Source: Candidatus Zixiibacteriota bacterium (lineage in GTDB: Bacteria > Zixibacteria > MSB-5A5 > GN15 > FEB-12). Taken from it: a stretch of 6,090 nt of DNA. The position numbers and the translations under genes are program-made. The notes beneath the pieces are model-generated. The model did no database searches and was not told where the DNA came from. It saw nothing but the letters and a program-made list of their open reading frames with translations. The stretch covers positions 1 through 6,090 of the forward strand of contig QNAD01000134.1 in NCBI GenBank assembly GCA_003641345.1. Direction: 5' to 3'. Shown piece after piece: positions 1-5,569 of this stretch (the stretch's first letter is position 1; every line of letters begins with the position of its first letter).

Positions 1-2
1 CT

Positions 3-629
3 GGAAATTCTTCAGATAATCAGCCTGTAACTGAAAATGATAATCCACATCCAATTACAACTTACGGTCATTCTAAATTAGCCGGAGAAAAAATAGCATT
101 ATCTTACAAAAATAAATTAAATGTCTGTGTTATCCGTCCATCGGGAGTGTATGGTCCGGGTGACAAAGAAATTATGACATTATTCCAAACTGTCAACAAT
201 CATCTAAAGCCGTTCATTGGTGACTGTTCGCGAAAATTACAGCTGGTACATGTTGATGATCTTTGTCGTGGAATCAGTAAAGCAATGACCACAAATACAA
301 ATTCCGGTTCAATTTATTTCATCTGTGAGAAAAAAGCATATAGTCTTAAGGAATTGATGAATATTTTAGAAACTGCATCTGGCAAGAAAGCAATCCCTGT
401 TTATATTCCTTCATCTTTGTTCAAGTTAATCGCTGCCTTCTCAGAAACTGCATTTAAAATTGTCGGAGCAACACCGATGCTTACTCGTGAGAAAGCTGGC
501 GAACTTTTAGCATCGTGGGAAGTTTCAACTGCAAAAGCGAAAAAAGAGTTAGATTTTGAATCTGCAATAGATTTTAATATAGGTGCCAAAGAAACATATA
601 GATGGTATCGAGAGAAAGGATGGCTTTAG
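3..629 (+). CDS. NAD(P)-dependent epimerase/dehydratase, extended SDR family, C-terminal part (5' end outside the window)
   Basis: The reading frame is open from base 3 to the TAG at 627-629, so the gene begins before the window. Starting it at the GTG at 147 would remove the active site. In the visible 208 residues the SDR catalytic Tyr-x3-Lys is YGHSK (Y codon 63-65, K codon 75-77), followed by the extended-SDR strand IRPSGVYGPGD and by LVHVDDLCRGI, the usual segment that introduces the substrate domain. The tail KKELDF...ETYRWYREKGWL is typical of extended SDRs. The N-terminal GxxGxxG Rossmann half is not in view. Such enzymes use NAD(P) to oxidise, reduce or epimerise sugars, sterol- or flavonol-like alcohols. 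The substrate cannot be decided here. The gene ends inside the start of the next membrane protein gene and probably shares its transcript. Another extended SDR lies 615 bp further on, so related chemistry is possible but unproven. Confidence 0.93.
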   Translation, partial: GNSSDNQPVTENDNPHPITTYGHSKLAGEKIALSYKNKLNVCVIRPSGVYGPGDKEIMTLFQTVNNHLKPFIGDCSRKLQLVHVDDLCRGISKAMTTNTNSGSIYFICEKKAYSLKELMNILETASGKKAIPVYIPSSLFKLIAAFSETAFKIVGATPMLTREKAGELLASWEVSTAKAKKELDFESAIDFNIGAKETYRWYREKGWL

Positions 630-1048
630 TGTTTCACTCATCACTTTTGATTGCCTGTTTGATAATTGCCGGAATTTATTTGTTTGCTATCAGCTTAATT
701 TTTTATCTCATTGAAAGAAAGATGCATCTATCATCGCAAATTCCTCAAGAAATGATAGAGAATTTTACGTTTAGCTGGTTTATAATAAATTTTATAATGG
801 AATTTATGTTCTTTGTGGCAATTCCAGCTATGGCATTTGGTTTCTTCTATGTAATTCTTCCTCTTGATGCTATTAGAGCCGGAATGGCTGTAGCTTTGAC
901 GGCATTAATATTAGGAGCAATACCATTTATGATGGGACTTACAATGCGTATCAAATTCCCATTGCCTTTTATTCTGTTTAATCTTCTAAGTTATTTACTA
1001 AAAGCGAGTGGTGCGGTTATAATAATCGGTTATTTATATTCTTTATAA
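620..1048 (+). CDS. Small polytopic membrane protein of unknown function (four predicted helices)
   Basis: I do not recognise the family. From the ATG at 620 the product has 142 residues and is almost wholly hydrophobic. Predicted membrane helices lie at about residues 7-31, 54-80, 86-107 and 115-139. The loop after helix 1 (IERKMHLSSQIPQE) carries the charges, and there is no signal-peptide cleavage pattern or catalytic motif. Two in-frame starts exist, ATG 602 (six residues longer: MVSRER) and ATG 620. I prefer 620 because a purine-rich GAGAGAAAGG lies immediately before it, and because it gives a short 10-nt overlap with the stop of the preceding SDR, typical of translational coupling. With 602 the overlap would be 28 nt. 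The overlap argues that the protein is co-expressed with the SDR, perhaps as a membrane partner, but that is inference. Confidence 0.75.
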   Translation: MALVFHSSLLIACLIIAGIYLFAISLIFYLIERKMHLSSQIPQEMIENFTFSWFIINFIMEFMFFVAIPAMAFGFFYVILPLDAIRAGMAVALTALILGAIPFMMGLTMRIKFPLPFILFNLLSYLLKASGAVIIIGYLYSL

Positions 1049-1053
1049 GAGGT

Positions 1054-1102
1054 GTTGAAAAACCATTCAATTCTATTCCACACGCCCCTGAGTATTTTCA
1101 AC
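1054..1102. repeat. 8-bp inverted repeat (GTTGAAAA / TTTTCAAC) with 33-nt spacer
   Basis: GTTGAAAA at 1054-1061 is perfectly complementary to TTTTCAAC at 1095-1102, six bases after the stop of the membrane protein gene. There is no T-run after the second arm, so it is not a standard intrinsic terminator. It could be a weak structured 3' end, a remnant of a small mobile element with inverted ends, or chance. The rest of the intergenic stretch to 1243 is AT-rich, with a small ATAAC-CAC-GTTAT dyad near 1151-1163. Confidence 0.3.
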
Positions 1103-1209
1103 CGCAGGCGAACAAAGCAATCTAAATTTTTGAATCTTATGATAATGAGATAACCACGTTATTACCTAACAGATTATTTCAATTATTATCAACTTAATTA
1201 AAAAAAACC

Positions 1210-1243
1210 TTTATTAAGCATAATAATTCTTTACTATTCAGTT
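1210..1243 (+). promoter_or_regulatory. Candidate promoter close to the second SDR gene
   Basis: TTTATT at 1210-1215 and TACTAT at 1232-1237 are separated by 16 bp and resemble -35 and -10 boxes, each with some mismatches. The -10 ends six bases before the ATG, and no Shine-Dalgarno-like purine run is present, so transcription from here would give an almost leaderless mRNA. The stretch is so AT-rich that chance matches are likely. Confidence 0.25.
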
Positions 1244-2284
1244 ATGGATTTATCCAAAAGTAAAATATTAATTACCGGTGCCTCGGGACACTTGGGGAAA
1301 CAACTTGTTTATGATATGGTAAAATCAGGGATTAAGCCAATTTGCCATGTCCGTGAAACATCTGATACCAGATTGATTGATTCGTTTGATCTTGAAAAAA
1401 GAGTAGCCGACCTTAGAAACCTGAAACAACTTGAAAAATTGGTCGAGGGAATTGATTTTATAATTCATACCGCGGCAATTGTTGACTTTCGGCAAGACCG
1501 TCTGACCCAGTTTGCAAGTATCAATACGGTCGGAGCGGTGGACCTGTTTAAGATTTCATCGCGTGCCGGAGTTAAAAAATTTCTACATATATCAACAGTT
1601 GCCGCAATCGGAGCTTTATCATATAGAAAAAAAATTAATAACCATCTCAATGAAAACGATTATCCTACCGCAGATGAAAATACAAAGTTCAATCTGGAAA
1701 ATCTTCGTATCCCTTATATTATATCAAAATATGCCGCTGAAAAAGAACTTCTCTTGGAAGCAGAACATAATCATACCCAGTTAATTATTGTTAATCCTTC
1801 AATAATTTTAGCTCCGTCCCGAAGTGGTGATAATAGAGATGCGGCTCTTAGAAGATTTTTCAAAAGTTTTATAATGCCGGATTATGGTAATATTATGAAT
1901 CTTGTTGATATTCGCGATGTCTCGCAAGGCATCATGCTGGCACTTGAAAAAGGAAGCCCAAACGAAAGATATATTTTAGGAGGCGATAATTTAACTGGGC
2001 GGGATTTGGCTTTGACAGCATCGGCAATCTTAGGCAAAGTTCCGCACCTGATTAAAATGCCCAAAAAAATATTAAATTTAGTTGCTACCTCGCCGGTTCT
2101 GGCTAAAAAATTTAGTGGCATCTCGAAAGTTAAACTCTATCCTGATTTGATTAAGCTATTGGATTATGACTGGGTCTATTCCTCCAATAAGGCAAGGAGG
2201 GAATTAGGGTATAATTATAGATCGATTTATGTCTCTCTAAATGACATTCTCAATAACGGCTTCACCGACTACTTGGATGACTAA
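1244..2284 (+). CDS. NAD(P)-dependent oxidoreductase, extended SDR family (dihydroflavonol reductase / 3-beta-HSD / HpnA-like)
   Basis: A complete 346-residue extended SDR, a usual length for the family. The Rossmann nucleotide-binding loop is ILITGASGHLG (GxxGxxG at residues 12-18), placed seven residues after the start, which supports ATG 1244. IIHTAAIVDF (73-82) is the strand-4 region, HISTVA (115-120) carries the catalytic Ser/Thr, and YIISK gives Tyr158 and Lys162. NPSIILAP (184-191) is the strand-6 hallmark and LVDIRDVSQGI (220-230) introduces the C-terminal substrate domain. YILGGDNLTGRDL (243-255) is the pattern seen in dihydroflavonol-reductase/HpnA-like members. It probably reduces or oxidises a hydroxyl or keto group on a lipid, isoprenoid or sugar. 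The exact substrate is not readable. It is a cytosolic enzyme with no membrane segment. It lies 195 bp after the membrane protein gene and may have its own promoter. No good ribosome binding site precedes the ATG. The stop (TAA at 2282-2284) is followed by a hairpin at 2361-2380. Confidence 0.93.
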   Translation: MDLSKSKILITGASGHLGKQLVYDMVKSGIKPICHVRETSDTRLIDSFDLEKRVADLRNLKQLEKLVEGIDFIIHTAAIVDFRQDRLTQFASINTVGAVDLFKISSRAGVKKFLHISTVAAIGALSYRKKINNHLNENDYPTADENTKFNLENLRIPYIISKYAAEKELLLEAEHNHTQLIIVNPSIILAPSRSGDNRDAALRRFFKSFIMPDYGNIMNLVDIRDVSQGIMLALEKGSPNERYILGGDNLTGRDLALTASAILGKVPHLIKMPKKILNLVATSPVLAKKFSGISKVKLYPDLIKLLDYDWVYSSNKARRELGYNYRSIYVSLNDILNNGFTDYLDD

Positions 2285-2360
2285 CCCGCAAAGCTGGTTT
2301 GATTTGTATATCAATTGGCTTATCTCAAATAAAAAAACGGAAATAAAACTTACTGTGGGC

Positions 2361-2390
2361 GGCAGACGCCATCGTCTGCCCCAGTTTTTC
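2361..2390 (+). terminator. GC-rich hairpin with T-tract, probable terminator of the second SDR gene
   Basis: GGCAGACG (2361-2368), loop CCAT and CGTCTGCC (2373-2380) form a perfect 8-bp stem. It is followed by CCAGTTTTTCAGTTTT. It lies 77 nt after the SDR stop in a convergent intergenic space. The stem is much more GC-rich than its surroundings. I recall similar GGCAGACG..CGTCTGCC hairpins as dispersed genomic repeats in some environmental bacteria, so it may be a repeat element acting as a terminator. That origin is inference. Confidence 0.55.
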
Positions 2391-2498
2391 AGTTTTGTTC
2401 ATCCTCAGCAGATGAATATTCGCCAATGCGAACTGTGCACAATAATAAACAACCCAAAATAAGTTTGTGTTTGCCACTCCCTAATTTCAATTATTTAC

Positions 2499-2531
2499 CA
2501 GGTGATACCTGTCAAACAGGCTAAGCCTGTT
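2499..2531. repeat. Chain of overlapping palindromes with 9-bp period between convergent genes
   Basis: The cores CAGG 2499-2502, CCTG 2508-2511, CAGG 2517-2520 and CCTG 2526-2529 alternate at exactly 9-bp spacing. Neighbouring arms form three mutually exclusive stems: CAGGT-GAT-ACCTG, CCTGT-CAA-ACAGG and AACAGGC-TAA-GCCTGTT, the last a perfect 7-bp stem with a 3-nt loop at 2515-2531. The right end reaches the stop codon of the minus-strand hydrolase (2530-2532). It may help to end transcripts from either side, but neither strand has a strong U-run directly after the stem. Confidence 0.5.
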
Positions 2532-3069
2532 ATTTTACTATTTGGATAATCTGTTTGAATTGGTCACCTTCGGCAATTTTCTGCATTTCAAACAGCGCCA
2601 TTTCAACCGATGTCAAAGTTGCGCCAAGTTTTTTAATTCGCTCAATACCCAAAGTGTAATTATATTTAAGCCGTGAGGCACAAGCGTCTGTTACCAGAAA
2701 AACCTCGTATCCATTTTTAATCAGATCAACACAGGTTTGATAAACACAAATATGAGTTTCAATACCAGTAACAAGAATCTGTTTTCTGTCCAGCTGTTCT
2801 AATTTTGCATCAAATCCTTCACCGCCACTACATGAAAAAGTTTTTTTGGTAAGAAGTTCTACCCCTTCGAGTTCTTTTTTTATCTCAGGTGCGGTCTCAC
2901 CAAGTTTTTCAGGAATTTGCTCTGTCCAGACAATCGGCATCTCAAATGTTTTTGCCGCTTTAATCATTCTGATTGTACTTGCGAAAAGTCTATCCTTTTT
3001 GTGCACCAGAGTAGAAAGCCTTCCTTGAATATCAATAACCAACAACACAGCATTATCTTTGTTCAGCAT
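2530..3069 (-). CDS. Isochorismatase-family cysteine hydrolase (ISOC2-like)
   Basis: A complete 179-residue single-domain hydrolase with the cysteine hydrolase triad of the family: Asp13 in LLVIDIQGRL, Lys76 in KKTFSC and Cys108 in GIETHICV. A cis-peptide-type glycine-rich segment VTGIE precedes the nucleophile. WTEQIPEKLGETAPEI (48-63) and VTDACASR (126-133) match the pattern of ISOC1/ISOC2 and related unassigned hydrolases better than those of true isochorismatase (EntB/DhbB) or nicotinamidase (no PncA-type metal-binding Asp/His set after the first Asp). It therefore probably hydrolyses an amide or a small ester/ether metabolite, but the substrate is unknown. The protein is cytosolic with no signal. 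A good GGAGA Shine-Dalgarno lies 4 nt before the ATG. It is convergent with the SDR gene. On its other side a terminator and its own promoter-like sequence separate it from the M56 gene, so it is likely a single-gene transcript. Confidence 0.92.
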   Translation of the reverse strand: MLNKDNAVLLVIDIQGRLSTLVHKKDRLFASTIRMIKAAKTFEMPIVWTEQIPEKLGETAPEIKKELEGVELLTKKTFSCSGGEGFDAKLEQLDRKQILVTGIETHICVYQTCVDLIKNGYEVFLVTDACASRLKYNYTLGIERIKKLGATLTSVEMALFEMQKIAEGDQFKQIIQIVK

Positions 3070-3103
3070 AAAATCTCCATTTAAAAATATTTATATTGGA
3101 AAG

Positions 3104-3132
3104 GAATAAATGAAATTTTCAAGAAATGTCAA
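3104..3132 (-). promoter_or_regulatory. Candidate promoter of the isochorismatase-like gene
   Basis: On the minus strand a perfect TTGACA -35 (3132-3127) stands 58 nt before the start codon. The best spaced -10 candidates (TTATTC at 17 bp, TATTCC at 18 bp) are weak. The position just beyond the terminator of the upstream M56 gene makes a separate promoter expected. Confidence 0.4.
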
Positions 3133-3158
3133 CTTGAGTTATTGGTGCAAAATAAATG

Positions 3159-3191
3159 AAAAACCGGTCATGTATAAACAGGCCGGCTTTT
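3159..3191 (-). terminator. Rho-independent terminator of the blaI-M56 operon
   Basis: Read on the minus strand, AAAAGCCGG (3191-3183) pairs with CCGGTTTTT (3167-3159) over nine positions, one a G-U wobble, with a 15-nt loop. The U-run is part of and follows the 3' arm. It begins 20 nt after the TGA/TAA end of the M56-TonB gene. On the plus strand the same arms contain an A-C mismatch, so the structure is better in the minus-strand RNA. Confidence 0.7.
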
Positions 3192-3210
3192 CAACAGGAG
3201 AAGAATCTTA

Positions 3211-4743
3211 TCAGTCTTTTTTCTCTTTATCACTCAGGGCAAAATCTACTTTGTAAGTTACCCAAACAGCTACGCGTAAATTTCCTTGCATAGCCGGTTT
3301 AAACTCACAACCGTAAGCTGCTTTAATAGCTGATTTATCAAATGCATCAAATCCGGAAGATTTCTTTGCCAGTGCTTTTTTTACTTTCCCATCTGTATCG
3401 ACTAACGCTGTTATCCAAACAGTACCTTTAATACCTTCCTTCTTTAATTTCTCAGGATAATCTGGAATTGATTGTTTTATCATCTCCGGCATTACATCAA
3501 CTGCTACGAAATCATCAGGTGAAGGGAATTCAGATTGTTTGTTGAATTGAAGTTGTTTCTGTTTTGTGTAAAGCAGGGATAGTTCTTTTTTAATCTGCTT
3601 TTCTTTTTTTGCCAGTTCTTCATTTTCGTAGTTAGACTGTTCGTTTTTTGCCTGGATATCTTTAAGTTTAAATTCAAGCAGAGTTATTTTTTTAGTAAGT
3701 TCATCCTTCTGCATTTCAAGTTTAGTGTCTCGTTTTTCTTTTGTTACAACTTTACGAGCATCATCCCCAGCCATTAGCTGGATACCTGACAAAGGTAAGA
3801 TTAAAACAAAAGTTGCAATTAAACTAAATTTAACAACAGAATTCTTAACGGTTAGAATTCTGTTTTGTTTACTTAAAATAGACATAAGCCGTCCCTCCAA
3901 TTGAGTTTTTCTTGCCATATTAACATTCACCGGTGAGACCAAAAAATTATATTTCAAATTGCGCGCTATATTCAATAAATATTTTGCATACGATTGAGCA
4001 TTGGCACCATTGTGAAGAACATAATTATCACACACAATCTCTGCATCAATGATCATCTTCTTGCGGCAAACCCATACCAGCGGATTGTACCAATATAAAG
4101 CGGACACTAAAGAACTTACAATAATCCAGAAAGTATCTTTTCTTTTGATATGTGCAAACTCATGAGTTAATACCATTTCAATTTTATCATCCGACCAATC
4201 AACGGCTTTTTTAGGTAGGATAATCCGATAGTTTTTTAGCCCCGATACAAAAGGAACAGTAATATGTTCGGAATAATATATTTTATATGGTCTTGTAAGA
4301 TGCATCTTTTTAGAAATTAAATTTGCTATTTCAGAGATTTTACCTGAAGCAATAAAAGATGACCTATTTTTGATATGGCTTGAAATTGATTCTCCCAGAA
4401 TCGAACGCAAAATCACTAATGTAAAACCGGATACCCAGATGAATATTAGTAGTTGAGCCCAATTAAATCCAGATGACATACTGTTGTCAATTTTTGTAGA
4501 AATATCCGGATTAATCAGAATCGGATTTATAGTATCATTTATTGTTGAAAGAAAATTCAACTGTGATATCTGAAAACTTGGAATACAAACAGATAATAAT
4601 GGCAGAATTAGAAGTGAAATAAATGACAAACGAAAAACAAAATTACGATTAGCAGGTGATTTTATAAAAATCAGATTTATCAGATAAATCAATCCGAAAA
4701 ATAGAACGCTTTTTATGCCCATTGAAATTAATATCTCAATCAT
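3211..4743 (-). CDS. BlaR1-like M56 metallopeptidase fused to a TonB C-terminal domain
   Basis: A 510-residue inner-membrane protein. The start is ATG 4743, because AAGGAG lies 7 nt before it. The frame is open further upstream, to an ATG at 4800, but that would overlap the repressor gene by 65 nt. Predicted helices lie at about 4-28, 36-56, 96-116 and 303-323. The cytoplasmic loop before the last helix carries the M56 zinc motif HEFAH (194-198), with Glu235 in DAEIVCD as the probable third ligand, and a hydrophobic stretch at 205-221. This is BlaR1 topology. After the last helix BlaR1 would have a penicillin-binding sensor. Here there is a Lys/Glu-rich coiled coil (about 340-400) and then a TonB C-terminal domain (about 415-503: IPDYPEKLKKEGIKGTVW, VDTDGKVKK, SSGFDAFDKSAIKAA, FKPAM), predicted periplasmic. 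By analogy with BlaR1 it senses an envelope signal and switches on proteolysis that removes the co-encoded repressor. The signal is unknown. An 8-nt overlap (ATGATTGA) couples it to that repressor. Confidence 0.93.
   Translation of the reverse strand: MIEILISMGIKSVLFFGLIYLINLIFIKSPANRNFVFRLSFISLLILPLLSVCIPSFQISQLNFLSTINDTINPILINPDISTKIDNSMSSGFNWAQLLIFIWVSGFTLVILRSILGESISSHIKNRSSFIASGKISEIANLISKKMHLTRPYKIYYSEHITVPFVSGLKNYRIILPKKAVDWSDDKIEMVLTHEFAHIKRKDTFWIIVSSLVSALYWYNPLVWVCRKKMIIDAEIVCDNYVLHNGANAQSYAKYLLNIARNLKYNFLVSPVNVNMARKTQLEGRLMSILSKQNRILTVKNSVVKFSLIATFVLILPLSGIQLMAGDDARKVVTKEKRDTKLEMQKDELTKKITLLEFKLKDIQAKNEQSNYENEELAKKEKQIKKELSLLYTKQKQLQFNKQSEFPSPDDFVAVDVMPEMIKQSIPDYPEKLKKEGIKGTVWITALVDTDGKVKKALAKKSSGFDAFDKSAIKAAYGCEFKPAMQGNLRVAVWVTYKVDFALSDKEKKD
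3835..3864. repeat. 11-bp perfect inverted repeat inside the M56-TonB gene
   Basis: AACAGAATTCT (3835-3845) and AGAATTCTGTT (3854-3864) are perfectly complementary with an 8-nt loop. They encode residues just before the last membrane helix (NRILTVKNSV), the joint between the protease domain and the periplasmic part. Each arm includes GAATTC. No T-run follows. Function unknown. Confidence 0.5.
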
Positions 4744-5131
4744 CACTTTGCTCCTTTTCACGATAATCATCAATAAGTTTTGATAACCGTTCAAAATCAT
4801 CTTCGGATAACTGAGAACTTTTCATACTTATCAATGCCGCTACCACATTTTCAACCGAGCCATCAAAAAATGTATTGACCATCTGTTTGAGCATCTGATT
4901 GCTGGCTTGTTTTCTTTTTATAACCGGCGAATAAACATAAGCTCTTCCATTCTTTTTATGCCGGACATAACCCTTGTTTTCCAGAATCCCCAAAATTGCA
5001 CGAACCGATGAATAATTGGGTGAATCGGGAATCGCCTGTTGAACCTCGCTTACTGTGGCAGTTCCATTTTGATAGATAACATCCATTATCTGCCGTTCAC
5101 GGCGACTTAACTTTTCAAATGCTTTTATCAT
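4736..5131 (-). CDS. BlaI/MecI/CopY-family winged-helix transcriptional repressor
   Basis: A 131-residue protein, the usual length for the family. Residues 8-70 form the winged helix: LSRRERQIMDVIYQNGTAT, then SEVQQAIP, then the recognition helix region NYSSVRAILGILENKG (39-54) and the wing YVRHKKNGRAYVYSPV. Residues 72-125 form the dimerisation helices, with the family hallmark FFDGSVENVVAALI. It should bind as a dimer to palindromic operators and repress its own operon. Two such palindromes flank its promoter. GAGGG lies 4 nt before the ATG. The stop overlaps the start of the M56 protease gene, the usual antirepressor partner in BlaR1-BlaI pairs. The staphylococcal Asn-Phe cleavage site is not evident at the equivalent position, so the cleavage site, if any, differs. 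No beta-lactamase or PBP2a gene is in the window, so the wider regulon is unknown. I give no symbol because beta-lactam control is not supported. Confidence 0.95.
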   Translation of the reverse strand: MIKAFEKLSRRERQIMDVIYQNGTATVSEVQQAIPDSPNYSSVRAILGILENKGYVRHKKNGRAYVYSPVIKRKQASNQMLKQMVNTFFDGSVENVVAALISMKSSQLSEDDFERLSKLIDDYREKEQSDD

Positions 5132-5188
5132 ATTTCCCTCAAATATTTATTAATAAACGAACCAGCAATTAACTTCGTTTAGTCTATC

Positions 5189-5204
5189 TGCTAAAAATTT
5201 AGCA
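5189..5204. promoter_or_regulatory. Operator 1 of the blaI-M56 operon, over the -10 region
   Basis: TGCTAAAAATTTAGCA is a dyad with 7-bp perfect arms and a 2-bp centre. It covers the proposed -10 hexamer (5201-5196) and the expected transcription start, so a bound repressor would block polymerase. It matches the second dyad at 5233-5248 in 15 of 16 positions. It is not the TACA/TGTA operator of staphylococcal BlaI/MecI, so the recognition sequence of this repressor would be its own. Confidence 0.75.
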
Positions 5205-5224
5205 TTAATTATTTTGTTTGTCAA
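5196..5224 (-). promoter_or_regulatory. Promoter of the blaI-M56 operon
   Basis: On the minus strand a perfect TTGACA (-35, 5224-5219) and TAAATT (-10, 5201-5196; four of six consensus bases) are separated by an ideal 17 bp. Transcription would start near 5189, leaving a leader of about 58 nt before the repressor ATG at 5131. Its position between two matching palindromes strongly supports the assignment. Confidence 0.75.
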
Positions 5225-5232
5225 GTATTAAA

Positions 5233-5248
5233 TGCTAAAAAATTAGCA
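5233..5248. promoter_or_regulatory. Operator 2 of the blaI-M56 operon, upstream of the -35
   Basis: TGCTAAAAAATTAGCA has 6-bp perfect arms and a 4-bp centre, and differs from operator 1 at one base. The centre-to-centre distance is 44 bp, about four helical turns, so two repressor dimers would sit on nearly the same face of the DNA. It ends 8 bp before the -35 box. Confidence 0.72.
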
Positions 5249-5328
5249 GCAACGCGGTTACCTTAAAGCTGACACAACCAGTTTGATTTTATTGAAATTT
5301 GGGCAAATATGAACCTAAATATCGGTTT

Positions 5329-5436
5329 TTACTCAAATATGACGAGATAAATAAAGTATATAAATATGAGGCTGATTAAGCCTGCGGCTATCAATGAAGA
5401 GTAGGCGAAGAACTTCTTGAGTTTTTCATATTTCAT
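5329..5436 (-). CDS. Possible 35-residue single-helix membrane protein
   Basis: ATG 5436 to TAA 5329-5331 encodes 35 residues: a basic, amphipathic start (MKYEKLKKFF) and then one long hydrophobic helix (about residues 11-34) ending in LVIFE. This follows the positive-inside pattern of a small N-in membrane protein. No clear Shine-Dalgarno precedes the ATG, but another hydrophobic frame ends 8 nt inside it, so translation could be coupled. It may instead be the 3' part of a frameshifted gene. Function unknown. Confidence 0.4.
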   Translation of the reverse strand: MKYEKLKKFFAYSSLIAAGLISLIFIYFIYLVIFE

Positions 5437-5569
5437 ATAGTACCAATTTACCAGCAAAATTGAAACAAAATAGCAATGCTACCGTTATAAGGTATGCAGT
5501 TAGATAAAAACGTAACTGCGATCTTTGGTTGTTAATTTCTGACCGATATAGTATATTGGACTTGTTGAT
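5426..5569 (-). pseudogene. Hydrophobic reading frame without a start codon, overlapping the small membrane ORF
   Basis: This frame is open for 47 codons, from the stop at 5572-5570 to TGA 5428-5426, and reads like a protein: a polar stretch (RSEINNQRSQLR) followed by a hydrophobic helix (FYLTAYLITVALLFCFN) and FAGKLVLYEI. There is no ATG, and GTG or TTG occur only inside the helix. It overlaps by 11 nt, in another frame, the 35-residue ORF. Together the two would give a two-helix protein interrupted by a frameshift. A remnant is my preferred reading. A chance open frame in AT-rich DNA cannot be excluded. Confidence 0.3.

Noticed and set aside
401..589. Minus-strand 62-codon frame opposite the first SDR
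   Set aside because: It is antisense to conserved SDR C-terminal sequence, with no motif and no supporting ribosome binding site.
147..629. Start of the first SDR at GTG 147
   Set aside because: The frame is open back to the window edge and contains the catalytic YGHSK upstream of this codon, so it is an internal valine of a longer gene.
1465..2121. Several 60-90 codon open frames on both strands inside the second SDR gene
   Set aside because: They are out-of-frame to a gene with clear SDR motifs, and none has a recognisable domain.
2241..2462. Plus-strand 73-codon open frame
   Set aside because: It overlaps the end of the SDR gene in another frame, runs across the terminator hairpin, and has no protein-like pattern.
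2846..3028. Plus-strand 60-codon frame opposite the hydrolase
   Set aside because: It is antisense to the conserved isochorismatase fold, and its serine-rich composition is what the complement of that gene gives.
4744..4800. Upstream ATG at 4800 as the start of the M56 protease
   Set aside because: It would overlap the repressor gene by 65 nt and add a 19-residue polar leader, while ATG 4743 has a well-spaced AAGGAG and gives the usual short overlap.
3211..5131. A beta-lactam resistance operon
   Set aside because: The protease lacks a penicillin-binding sensor domain, the operator differs from the bla/mec type, and no beta-lactamase is present.
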